Part shown: piece after piece, positions 23,582 to 30,422 of the stretch
Numbering within the stretch: position 1 is the first letter of the stretch
Layout: every line of letters begins with the position of its first letter
Origin: CAYJPV01 sp964396055
GTDB lineage: Bacteria; Acidobacteriota; Vicinamibacteria; Vicinamibacterales; JAKQTR01
Length of the DNA stretch: 39,887 bases
Assembly: GCA_964396055.1 (NCBI GenBank)
Contig: CAYNDV010000029.1
Coordinates: 1-39,887 of the forward strand
Direction of reading: 5' to 3'
The notes under the pieces: model-generated
Seen by the model: only the letters and a program-made list of their open reading frames with translations
Database searches by the model: none
What the model was told of the DNA's origin: nothing
Position numbers and translations under genes: made by a program

Positions 23582-24969
23582 TGAGGGTCGTCCTCATCTC
23601 GACCTACGACCTGGGGCGCCAGCCCTTCGCGCTGGCGTCGCCGGCGGCCTGGCTGCGCCGGGCCGGCGCCGACGTGGCCTCTCTCGACCTGTCGCGCCAG
23701 CGCCTCGACGCGGACGCCGTGGGCCGCGCCACGCACGTCGCCTTCTCGCTCCCTATGCACACGGCCACCCGGCTGTCGCTTCCTGTCGTGCCTCGCGTGC
23801 GGCGCCTGAATCCGCACGCGCACCTCGCGGCCTTCGGCCTCTACGCCCCGGTGAACGCGTCGTGGCTCGCGGAACTGGGCTTCGAGGCCTTCTTCGGGGC
23901 GGAGCCGGAGGCGGCGCTGGTCGAGTGGGCGCTCGGGCGCGACGGTCCTGCGGTGGCACCGGTCGCCGGGGCGTCGGCCGTCCCGCGCCTCGCGCTCGTC
24001 ACCCCTGACCGTGCCGGCCTGCCGCCGCCGGTGAAGTACGCCACGCTGCAGATCGGGCCCGAGCGGCGCGTGACGGGGTATACCGAGGCCACTCGTGGCT
24101 GCCGCCACCTCTGCCGCCATTGTCCCGTCGTGCCGGTCTACCAGGGGCAGTTCCGCGTGGTGCCTGTCGACGTGGTGCTGGCCGACATCCGCCAGCAGGT
24201 GGAGCAGGGCGCGCGGCACATCACGTTCGGCGATCCCGACTTCTTCAACGGCCCGGTCCACGCCGCCCGCGTGATGGCGGCCGTGCACGATGCGTGGCCC
24301 GACCTGACCTACGACGTGACGATCAAGGTCGAACATCTGTTGCAGCAGGCCACGCTGCTGCCCGTGCTCCGTGAGACGGGCTGCCTGTTCGTGACGAGCG
24401 CCGTCGAGTCGTTCGAGGACGAGGTGCTGCGGTATCTCGACAAGGGCCACACGGCGGCGGACGTGCCCGTGGCGGTCGAGGCGTGCCGCGAGGCCGGCCT
24501 GACGCTCTCGCCCACCTTCGTCCCGTTCACACCCTGGACGACGATCGAGAGCTACGCGCACTTCCTGGGCCGCATCCACGAACTGGGCCTGGTGGAGCAC
24601 GTGGCCCCGATTCAGCTGGGGATACGCCTGCTGATCCCCGCCGGCTCGCGACTGCTGGACCTCGAAGCGGTGCGGCAGATGGCCGGGAGCTTCGACCCGC
24701 AGGCCCTGGCTCATCCGTGGCGCAACCCGGATCCACGCGTCGACGCCCTGGCGTCGCGGGTGGTGGACGTCGCGGGGCGGCACATCAGCGCGGTGCGCCA
24801 CGGCGTATTCGAGCGCGTCTGGGAACTCACCCGGGAGGCAGGCGGGGATCGCCTGCTGCCGAGCCTGCCGGCGGGCGACGGGGCCAGGCCGCGCGCCACC
24901 GTGCCGTTTCTCAACGAGCCCTGGTACTGTTGAGCCGAGCCGGCGGAAGGGCAGGTGGCTCTTCTCTAG
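23578..24969 (+). CDS. CUAEP-tail radical SAM selenoprotein (TGA 24931-24933 read as Sec)
   Basis: A 463-residue radical SAM protein if the in-frame TGA is read as selenocysteine; 451 residues if read as stop. The N-terminal domain (about 1-120) looks like a cobalamin-binding Rossmann domain without the classical DxHxxG motif. The radical SAM cluster motif is ATRGCRHLCRHCPVV with Cys175, Cys179 and Cys182 (CxxxCxxC), followed by HITFGDPDFFNGP and conserved barrel segments. The tail reads NEPWYC, TGA, AEP, then eight residues and TAG. This is exactly Cys-Sec-Ala-Glu-Pro, the tail that defines, to my recollection, the NCBI family of CUAEP/CCAEP-tail radical SAM (seleno)proteins. The substrate is unknown. 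ATG 23578 overlaps the glycosyltransferase stop (ATGA); a second ATG follows at once. Neighbours are a GT2 enzyme and an ATP-grasp ligase. Confidence 0.85.
24931..24961 (+). promoter_or_regulatory. Sec UGA codon with candidate bacterial SECIS stem-loop
   Basis: The UGA (24931-24933) is followed after three bases by GAGCC (24937-24941), a 15-base loop and GGCTC (24957-24961), giving a perfect 5-bp stem. The loop ends in GCAGGT and so contains the G-U typically needed near the apex for SelB binding. Bacterial SECIS elements lie within about 40 bases downstream of UGA, so position is right; the stem is short, so the fold is tentative. Confidence 0.45.
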
Positions 24970-25188
24970 GGGCGTGGGGCGTGGGGATTGTTGTTCACAC
25001 GTAGAAGCAAGACGGGATCACGCTGTCACGCCCCAACCGTGAACCGTGAACCNNNNNNNNNNNNNNNNNNNNNNNNNNNNNNNNNNNNNNNNNNNNNNNN
25101 NNNNNNNNNNNNNNNNNNNNNNNNNNNNNNNNNNNNNNNNNNNNNNNNNNNNCGTGAACCCTGAACCGTGAACCGTGAACCTGGAACC
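24966..25188 (+). repeat. Composite intergenic repeat, modules A-B-C-D, broken by a gap
   Basis: Starting at the CTAG that contains the selenoprotein stop: GGGGCGTGGGGCGTGGGG (24969-24986), AGAAGCAAGA (25003-25012), CGGGATCACGCTGTCACGC (25013-25031), then CCAACCGTGAACCGTGAACC up to the N run. After the gap, GTGAACC-type heptamers continue (25153-25195) into the ATP-grasp start. This is the fullest single-orientation example of the composite repeat. Confidence 0.85.
25053..25152. other. Assembly gap (100 N)
   Basis: Exactly 100 N bases, the conventional size for a scaffold gap of unknown length. Both flanks are CCGTGAACCGTGAACC-type repeats, so assembly probably failed within a longer heptamer array. 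True length and any content are unknown. Confidence 0.98.
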
Positions 25189-26457
25189 GTGAACCACCGG
25201 GTACTGCTGCTGGCGGCGACGACGGGGTACCAGACCAGGGCGTTTGGCGAGGCCGCACGCGCGCTGGGGGTTGAGCTGGTCTTCGGCACCGATCACTGCC
25301 GCGGGCTCGACGATCCCTGGGGCGATCGCGCACTGGCCGTGCGCTTCCGTGACGATCCGCGGTCGCTCGACGCGATCGCGCGCGCCCACCGCGAGGCGCC
25401 GCTGCGGGGCGTGCTGGCCGTCGGCGACCGCCCGGCCCTGCTTGCGGCCCTCGCCGCGCGCCGTCTCTCGCTGCCGTTCCATCCGCCCGAGGCGGCGGCG
25501 ACCAGCCTGAACAAACGCCGCACGCGAGACGCCCTGCGGGCCGCCGGCCTGCCGGTGCCGCACTACGAGGCGCTCGAGATCGACGCGGATGTGGCGACCC
25601 TGGCTGCCAGGCTGCGCTACCCCTGTGTCATCAAGCCGCTCGCGTTGTCGGGCAGCCGAGGCGTGATGCGCGTGGACAGGCCTGATGCGCTGCGCGCCGC
25701 GGTCGAACGCCTGCGTCACATCCTGCGCGCGCCCGACGTCGTCGTGCAGAAGGACCCCGCTCATCGATCGTGGCTGGCGGAGGAGTACATCGAGGGCGCC
25801 GAATTCGCGGTCGAGGGGCTGATGACCGCCGGCCGGTTCCGGGTGCTGGCGGTGTTCGAGAAGCCCGACCCGCTGGAGGGCCCGTTCTTCGAGGAGACGA
25901 TTTACGTGACGCCGCCTCGGCTCCCCGACGCGGCCCGTGCCGCCATCGAGGCGGCGGTGGGCCTCGCGGCGGTGGCGCTGGGGCTCGCGCACGGGCCGGT
26001 CCACGCGGAATGCCGCGTCAACGGCCGCGGCGTGTTCGTCCTGGAGGCGGCGGCGCGCCCGATTGGCGGGTTGTGCGCGCGCGCGTTGCGGTTCACCGCC
26101 GGGGGAGCCCCGATTCCCTTCGAGGCATTGCTGCTGCGCCACGCGCTCGGCGAAGACACGGACCGCTGGGTGCGCGAGGCCCGGGCGTCCGGCGTGATGA
26201 TGATCCCGATTCCCCACGCCGGCGTCTACCAGGGCGTGGCGGGCGTGGAGCAGGCGTCGGCCAGGCCCCACGTGGAAGGGGTGACCGTGACGGCCGTGGC
26301 GAACCAGCCGCTGGTGCCGCTGCCGGAAGGCGCAAGCTATCTCGGGTTCATCTTCGCGCGGGCGGACGGGCCGGACGAGGTGGTGGAGGCCCTGAGGCGG
26401 GCCCACGGCGATCTGCGGTTCCAGATCGGCCGTGAGCTGCCGTTGACGAAGCCCTGA
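25189..26457 (+). CDS. ATP-grasp domain ligase
   Basis: A 422-residue ATP-grasp enzyme that would couple ATP hydrolysis, through an acyl-phosphate, to amide or similar bond formation. The N-terminal Rossmann-like part starts RVLLLAATTGYQTRAF; TSLNKRRTRDALRAAGLPVP (about 106-125) and YPCVIKPLALSGSRGV (about 144-159) form the ATP-binding lid, EEYIEGAEFAVEGLM is near 200-214, and the metal/phosphate motif ECRVNGRGVFVLEAAARPIG is near 274-293. This pattern is like BacD/carnosine synthase-type amino acid ligases. The start is uncertain: GTG 25189 sits inside a GTGAACC repeat array with no ribosome binding site, and earlier in-frame GTGs are repeat copies. It lies 219 bases after the selenoprotein gene on the same strand, with an assembly gap between them. 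Confidence 0.85.
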   Translation: MNHRVLLLAATTGYQTRAFGEAARALGVELVFGTDHCRGLDDPWGDRALAVRFRDDPRSLDAIARAHREAPLRGVLAVGDRPALLAALAARRLSLPFHPPEAAATSLNKRRTRDALRAAGLPVPHYEALEIDADVATLAARLRYPCVIKPLALSGSRGVMRVDRPDALRAAVERLRHILRAPDVVVQKDPAHRSWLAEEYIEGAEFAVEGLMTAGRFRVLAVFEKPDPLEGPFFEETIYVTPPRLPDAARAAIEAAVGLAAVALGLAHGPVHAECRVNGRGVFVLEAAARPIGGLCARALRFTAGGAPIPFEALLLRHALGEDTDRWVREARASGVMMIPIPHAGVYQGVAGVEQASARPHVEGVTVTAVANQPLVPLPEGASYLGFIFARADGPDEVVEALRRAHGDLRFQIGRELPLTKP

Positions 26458-26460
26458 GGG

Positions 26461-26736
26461 CTACTTCTGCTTCGGAGGCGTGTAGTCGGCCGGCATCGGC
26501 CCGCCGGCGCCGAAGAAGAACTCGTCCATCGCCTTGGCCATCAGTTCCTGAGCTTCCTTCTGGAAGGGCAGCAGGCGGTACTCGTTCAGGATCATCTTCA
26601 TCCGTTCCTGCCACATCGCCCACGCCTCCTTCGAGACGTGCTCGAAGACGCGCTGCCCGAGTTCCCCCGGCCACGGCGGCGAATCCAGCCCCGGCAGTTC
26701 TTTTCCCAGCTTCACGCACTTCACGGTCCGGCTCAT
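26461..26736 (-). CDS. yggX: YggX-type Fe(2+)-trafficking / oxidative damage protection protein
   Basis: A 91-residue cytoplasmic protein of the YggX family, which protects iron-sulfur clusters and is proposed to handle ferrous iron. The N-terminal RTVKCVKLGKELPGL contains the conserved Cys7; PPWPGELGQRVFEHVSKEAW and LLPFQKEAQELMAKAMDEFFF follow as expected, and length matches the family (about 90). ATG 26736 is selected over an ATG 11 codons earlier, since the conserved region begins at residue 3. It converges on the ATP-grasp gene with only three bases between the stops, so there is no room for an independent terminator. Confidence 0.93.
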   Translation of the reverse strand: MSRTVKCVKLGKELPGLDSPPWPGELGQRVFEHVSKEAWAMWQERMKMILNEYRLLPFQKEAQELMAKAMDEFFFGAGGPMPADYTPPKQK

Positions 26737-26740
26737 GGTC

Positions 26741-26953
26741 TCTTCACTCCGTTTCGGTCCGCGGTTCACGGTTCGGGGTCCACGCGTCGCGGTTCACGGT
26801 TCACCCCTCGACCTGGCCCGGGGTGACCCCGAGCGTCGCCGCAGGGGCACAGTTCGCGGTTGGGCCGTTGGTCAGCGTGACCGCGTGATCCCTTCTTGCT
26901 TCTTGATTCTTGCTTCTGACTCTGACCCACTATCCCCACGCCCCACGTCCCTA
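26741..26953 (-). repeat. Composite intergenic repeat, modules A-B-C-E with heptamers
   Basis: Read on the minus strand from the stop of the molybdopterin oxidoreductase: CTAGGGACGTGGGGCGTGGGG, then AGAAGCAAGAATCAAGAAGC, then GGGATCACGCGGTCACGC, CCAACGGCCCAACCGCGAAC, palindromic module E (26847-26804), and GTGAACC-type heptamers reaching almost to the yggX start. Nothing else is seen in the roughly 210 bases between the two genes. The promoter of yggX must lie within or overlap the repeat. Confidence 0.85.
26804..26847. repeat. Palindromic module E, copy 2
   Basis: A 44-base block with the same flanks as the copy at 14134 (CCCCTCGAC on one side) around GCCCGGGGTGACCCCGAGC. Substitutions relative to the first copy fall mostly in the arms, while the GGGGTGACC core is kept. 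Confidence 0.8.
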
Positions 26954-29002
26954 GTGTACCTTCCCCAACCCCGGCCCTGCAGGAATGTCGGGGCGTTTCT
27001 CGACCTGCACCCGTGCATCGTTGAAACACGCGCCTGCGCCGATATCGGTCAGCGTGTCCGGCGAGAGGGCGTTGGACGTGGATCCGTTGGCGGTGTGGCG
27101 GCTCCACAGGCCCTTGGTCAGCGAGACGGTGCCGGGCGGGACGATCGGCGACACCGACGCCACGCAGTGCACCTCGCCGAGGGCGTTGAACACCCGCACG
27201 GGCTCGTCGTCTTCGATCCCGCGCGCACGGGCGTCGTCGGGGTGCAGCACCACCTCGGCGGGCCTGGTCACCAGTTCGCCCAGCGTCGAGCTGATCATCC
27301 GGTCGTTCGACGGCGAGATGAGCGCCAGCGGGTACGCCTCGGTGGCGGGATCCGGCTGCCAGGCGTAGAGGCCCGCCGGCGCTTCGCGATCCAGGTCCGG
27401 CGGGAACAGGTGAACCTTGCGGTCGGCTGTCAACGGAAAGACATCGACGAACTGCACCGGCGTGAGACCGCAGGCGGGCTCGGGCGTGCGCCCGTCGCGC
27501 AGGGCGCCGCCGACGGCTTCCGGCAGGTCGCCCATGACCTTCAGCATCATCTCGATGTCGTCCGCCGGCTCGCCCGGACGGGCCAGACCCAGGCGTGCCT
27601 CGAGGTCGGCGAACACCTGCGTATTGGGCCGTGCCTCGGCGACGGCCTCCACGACGGGCTGCACCAGCTGCAGGCTGATCGGGCCGTAGGCGCGCGCCAG
27701 ATCGTACTGCTCGAGAAACGTGGTGGCCGGCAGCACGACATCGGCGTAGCGGGCCGTGTCGGTCATCACCTGGTCGAACACGACCGTGGTCAGGTCCGCG
27801 CGCTCCAGCCCCCGCTGCACACGGTTCTGGTCCGGCATGGTCGCCAGCGGGTTGCAGTTGTAGACGAAGAGCACCTTGACCGGCGTGCCGGCCGGTTCGG
27901 TGAGCACGCGCCCGAGGTGGTTCATGTTGACCACACGCGTGGCGGGTTCCGGCTCGCCAATCCACGTCTTCGTGATGCCCCACGAGCCCGAGTTGCTCAT
28001 CGAGAAGCCGCCGCCGCGCACGCCGAACTTGCCGGCGACGGCCGGCAGGGCGAGCACGGCCGCCACCGCGTTGCCGCCATTGCGGTTGCGCTCCAGGCCC
28101 CAGCCGCACCGGATCACGGCCGGCGAGATGCCCGCATACATGCGCGCCAGGCGCTCGATATCTGCCGCAGGCACGCCCGACACCTCCGAAGCCCGCGCGG
28201 CGGTCCAGGGGGCGGCACGTTCCCGCACCTGCTCGTAGCCCGTCGTGTGCTCGGCCAGGAATGCGAGGTCGGCGGCGCCGGACTCAAACAGGTGCCGGTG
28301 CACGGCCAGGGCCACCGCCACGTCCGAGCCGGGCCGCACCGCGAGGTGCAGATCGGCGAGCCTGGCCAGCGGTGTCCGGCGCGGATCCACCACCACGAGC
28401 TTCGCGCCCGCCTTCTGCGCGTCGCGGATGAACGGGACCAGATGGATGCCGGACGCCGACGGGTTGGCGCCCCAGACGACGATGAGGCGGGCGTGGACGT
28501 AGTCCTGGTAGCTCACCGACGGCATCTTGCCGTAGAGGGCCCCGTTCACGGTGCTCGTGGGCGCGGCGCACACGGTCCGCGCCAGGCGCGACGCGCCGAA
28601 GCGCCGGAACAGCCGCGCGTCGCTGGTGTCCTGGGTGAGCAGGCCGTTGGACCCGCCGTAGTAGAACGGCAGCACGGACTCGGTGCCGTACTCGCGGGCG
28701 GCCTCCTGCATCGCGGCGGCCACGCGCGCGAGCGCTTCGTCCCAGTCCACCCACCTGAACACACCGGCGCCCTTCGGGCCCGTCCGGATGCCAGGCTGCT
28801 GGATCCGATCGGGCCCGTACATCCGGCGCGCGAACCGGCGGACCTTGGCGCAGATGTAGCCGTTCGTCACCGGGTTCGCGTGGCCGCCGTCGAGGACCTC
28901 CACCCGGCCGTCGCGCACGGTGGCGACGACGCTGCACGAGTCCGGGCAATCGAGCGGGCAGGCTGTCTGGACGTGATGGGCGGGCTTCGTGCTCAGCTTC
29001 AC
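26951..29002 (-). CDS. Molybdopterin-dependent oxidoreductase (DMSO reductase superfamily)
   Basis: A 683-residue catalytic subunit with an N-terminal [4Fe-4S] site, TACPLDCPDSCSVVATV, ligands Cys15, Cys19, Cys23 and Cys51 (C-x3-C-x3-C-x27-C). It is followed by bis-MGD-binding domains (IVVWGANPSASGIHLVPF, VVDPRRTPLA, VYNCNPLATMPDQ, DVVLPATTFLE) and a C-terminal dinucleotide-binding domain (HPDDARARGIEDDEPVRV). Relatives include thiosulfate/polysulfide reductase-like and other poorly assigned enzymes; the electron partner and substrate cannot be read from sequence. There is no Tat signal (no twin-arginine before the cluster), so a cytoplasmic location is likely, and no electron-transfer or membrane subunit is encoded nearby. 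It follows the efflux adaptor gene after 13 bases on the same strand. Confidence 0.9.
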   Translation of the reverse strand: MKLSTKPAHHVQTACPLDCPDSCSVVATVRDGRVEVLDGGHANPVTNGYICAKVRRFARRMYGPDRIQQPGIRTGPKGAGVFRWVDWDEALARVAAAMQEAAREYGTESVLPFYYGGSNGLLTQDTSDARLFRRFGASRLARTVCAAPTSTVNGALYGKMPSVSYQDYVHARLIVVWGANPSASGIHLVPFIRDAQKAGAKLVVVDPRRTPLARLADLHLAVRPGSDVAVALAVHRHLFESGAADLAFLAEHTTGYEQVRERAAPWTAARASEVSGVPAADIERLARMYAGISPAVIRCGWGLERNRNGGNAVAAVLALPAVAGKFGVRGGGFSMSNSGSWGITKTWIGEPEPATRVVNMNHLGRVLTEPAGTPVKVLFVYNCNPLATMPDQNRVQRGLERADLTTVVFDQVMTDTARYADVVLPATTFLEQYDLARAYGPISLQLVQPVVEAVAEARPNTQVFADLEARLGLARPGEPADDIEMMLKVMGDLPEAVGGALRDGRTPEPACGLTPVQFVDVFPLTADRKVHLFPPDLDREAPAGLYAWQPDPATEAYPLALISPSNDRMISSTLGELVTRPAEVVLHPDDARARGIEDDEPVRVFNALGEVHCVASVSPIVPPGTVSLTKGLWSRHTANGSTSNALSPDTLTDIGAGACFNDARVQVEKRPDIPAGPGLGKVH

Positions 29003-29015
29003 GGGGACCCCTGAT

Positions 29016-30275
29016 CTACTTGCGTGGCTCGGTGCGCACCGCCTGACCGTCGCGGAGGTCGCGCAGGGCCTGGAATGGTCCGACGATGACGGGCGTGCCG
29101 GCGTCCACGCCGGCCACCTCGATGTCGAGGCCGCCGATGAGGCCCGCCGTCACCGGGCGGAACCGCGCGGCGCCGCCGTCGACGACGAACACACCGGTCT
29201 GGTCCGCGCCCTTTGCATCCGGGCGGACGACCACGGCCTGCAGCGGCACGGCCAGGACGTTCTGCCGTTCCGCGGTCAGGATCTCGGCGTCGCAGGTCAG
29301 CCCGGGCCGCAGGGCGGGATCGGGCTTGTCGAGCCGCACCTTCACCTTGAACTCGCGGGCCGCCGCGCCGGTGCCCGTGACAGGCAGGGCGCTGGCGCCG
29401 ACCTCGACCACCTTGCCCGGGAAGGTCGTGCCGGGCATCGCCTCGAGCGTGACCGTGGCGGGCTGGCCCACGCGCACGCGCAGCACGTCGGCTTCCGCGA
29501 CCTTCACTTCAGCATCGATGGCGCTCAGGTCTGACACGGTCATCAGCGTGGTGCCCGGCTGGTTCTGGATACCAATCACCACCATCTCGCCCTCCTGCAC
29601 GGGCAACCGGGTGACCGTGCCGTCGATGGGCGCGACGATGTCGGTCTTGGCGAGCACGTCGCGGGCGCGGGTGGCCTCGGCCCGGATTTCGGCCAGACGC
29701 CGGTTCGCGGACTCCTGCGAGGCCTGGAGGCGGCGGATGGCGGCCTCGGCGGCGCTCACCTGCGCGGCAGCGGCGTCAGCATTCGCCCGGGCGCGGTCGA
29801 GTTCCGCGATGGGCACGAGACCGTCGCGCCGCAGGTCCTGGTTGCGCCGCAGGCTCTCCCGGGCCTCCTCGGCCCGGGCGCGGGCCGCGTCGAGATCGGC
29901 GCGGGCGGCCGCGAGCAGGTCGGCCGCCGCGCTGGTGTCCGACTCGGCGGCCTTGACGCGCGCCGCAGCGGCCGTGGCGCCGGCGGAGGCCTGCACCGCG
30001 TCGATGCGCGCCAGCACCTGGCCGGCCTTCACGGCCTCACCCTCGCGCACCCGCAATTCGACGAGCCGGCCCATCGCGCTCGACCCGATGTCCGCGTAGC
30101 GCTGGGCCACGATCTGGCCCGAGGCGGTCACGAAGGACCGGAAGACCGGCTTGCGGCCCACCGCCTCGACGTCGACGGCGGGTCCGTCCCCGCCGCGGCG
30201 GGAGATGAGCGCGGCCGCCACGGCGAGCACGACGATCGCCGCGGCGAGAGCAGTGGATCTCGAGCGTAGTGCCAT
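29016..30275 (-). CDS. Efflux periplasmic adaptor (HlyD/MacA-like membrane fusion protein)
   Basis: A 419-residue membrane fusion protein with an N-terminal anchor (about residues 7-25) followed by a lipoyl half (GRLVELRVREGEAVKAGQVL, about 69-88), a long alpha-helical hairpin rich in Ala/Arg (about 95-210), the second lipoyl half (DIVAPIDGTVTRLPVQEGE) and beta-barrel and membrane-proximal domains. Such adaptors connect an inner-membrane ABC or RND pump to an outer-membrane channel. The hairpin length and the divergent pair of MacB/FtsX-type permeases suggest a MacAB-like system rather than RND. The ATG at 30275 has GAAGGGA upstream. The next gene downstream, 13 bases away, encodes a molybdopterin oxidoreductase, an unusual partner. 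Confidence 0.9.
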   Translation of the reverse strand: MALRSRSTALAAAIVVLAVAAALISRRGGDGPAVDVEAVGRKPVFRSFVTASGQIVAQRYADIGSSAMGRLVELRVREGEAVKAGQVLARIDAVQASAGATAAAARVKAAESDTSAAADLLAAARADLDAARARAEEARESLRRNQDLRRDGLVPIAELDRARANADAAAAQVSAAEAAIRRLQASQESANRRLAEIRAEATRARDVLAKTDIVAPIDGTVTRLPVQEGEMVVIGIQNQPGTTLMTVSDLSAIDAEVKVAEADVLRVRVGQPATVTLEAMPGTTFPGKVVEVGASALPVTGTGAAAREFKVKVRLDKPDPALRPGLTCDAEILTAERQNVLAVPLQAVVVRPDAKGADQTGVFVVDGGAARFRPVTAGLIGGLDIEVAGVDAGTPVIVGPFQALRDLRDGQAVRTEPRK

Positions 30276-30400
30276 AGAAGTCCCTTCACTCTATCATGCG
30301 GATCCGGCCTCTTCTGAGACGCCAGGAGGCTCGGGTCCGGATCCGGACCCGGGCGCCCGGCGTCCCAGAAGTGGCCCGCGCTGGTGCCGGCCACCCAAGG

Positions 30401-30406
30401 TAGAAT
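30401..30406 (+). promoter_or_regulatory. -10-like TAGAAT, short-leader ABC permease promoter
   Basis: AAGGTAGAATCACT precedes the first permease gene; the hexamer starts 22 bases before ATG 30423, giving a predicted leader of about ten bases without a Shine-Dalgarno. It lies in the 147-base divergent interval shared with the adaptor gene. Confidence 0.45.
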
Positions 30407-30422
30407 CACTGGCGCATTCGTG

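Noticed and set aside
24934..24969. Reading TGA 24931 as an ordinary stop with chance AEP codons after it
   Set aside because: The exact C-U-A-E-P string at the C-terminus of a radical SAM protein is unlikely by chance and matches a tail I recall for this family. Kept as a low-probability alternative until sel genes are checked.
25053..25152. Biological spacer or low-complexity element
   Set aside because: Exactly 100 N bases is an assembly gap, not sequence.
26735..29014. Long plus-strand open frame (759 codons) opposite the molybdopterin oxidoreductase
   Set aside because: Same shadow effect; the minus strand has a complete iron-sulfur motif and MGD-binding segments.
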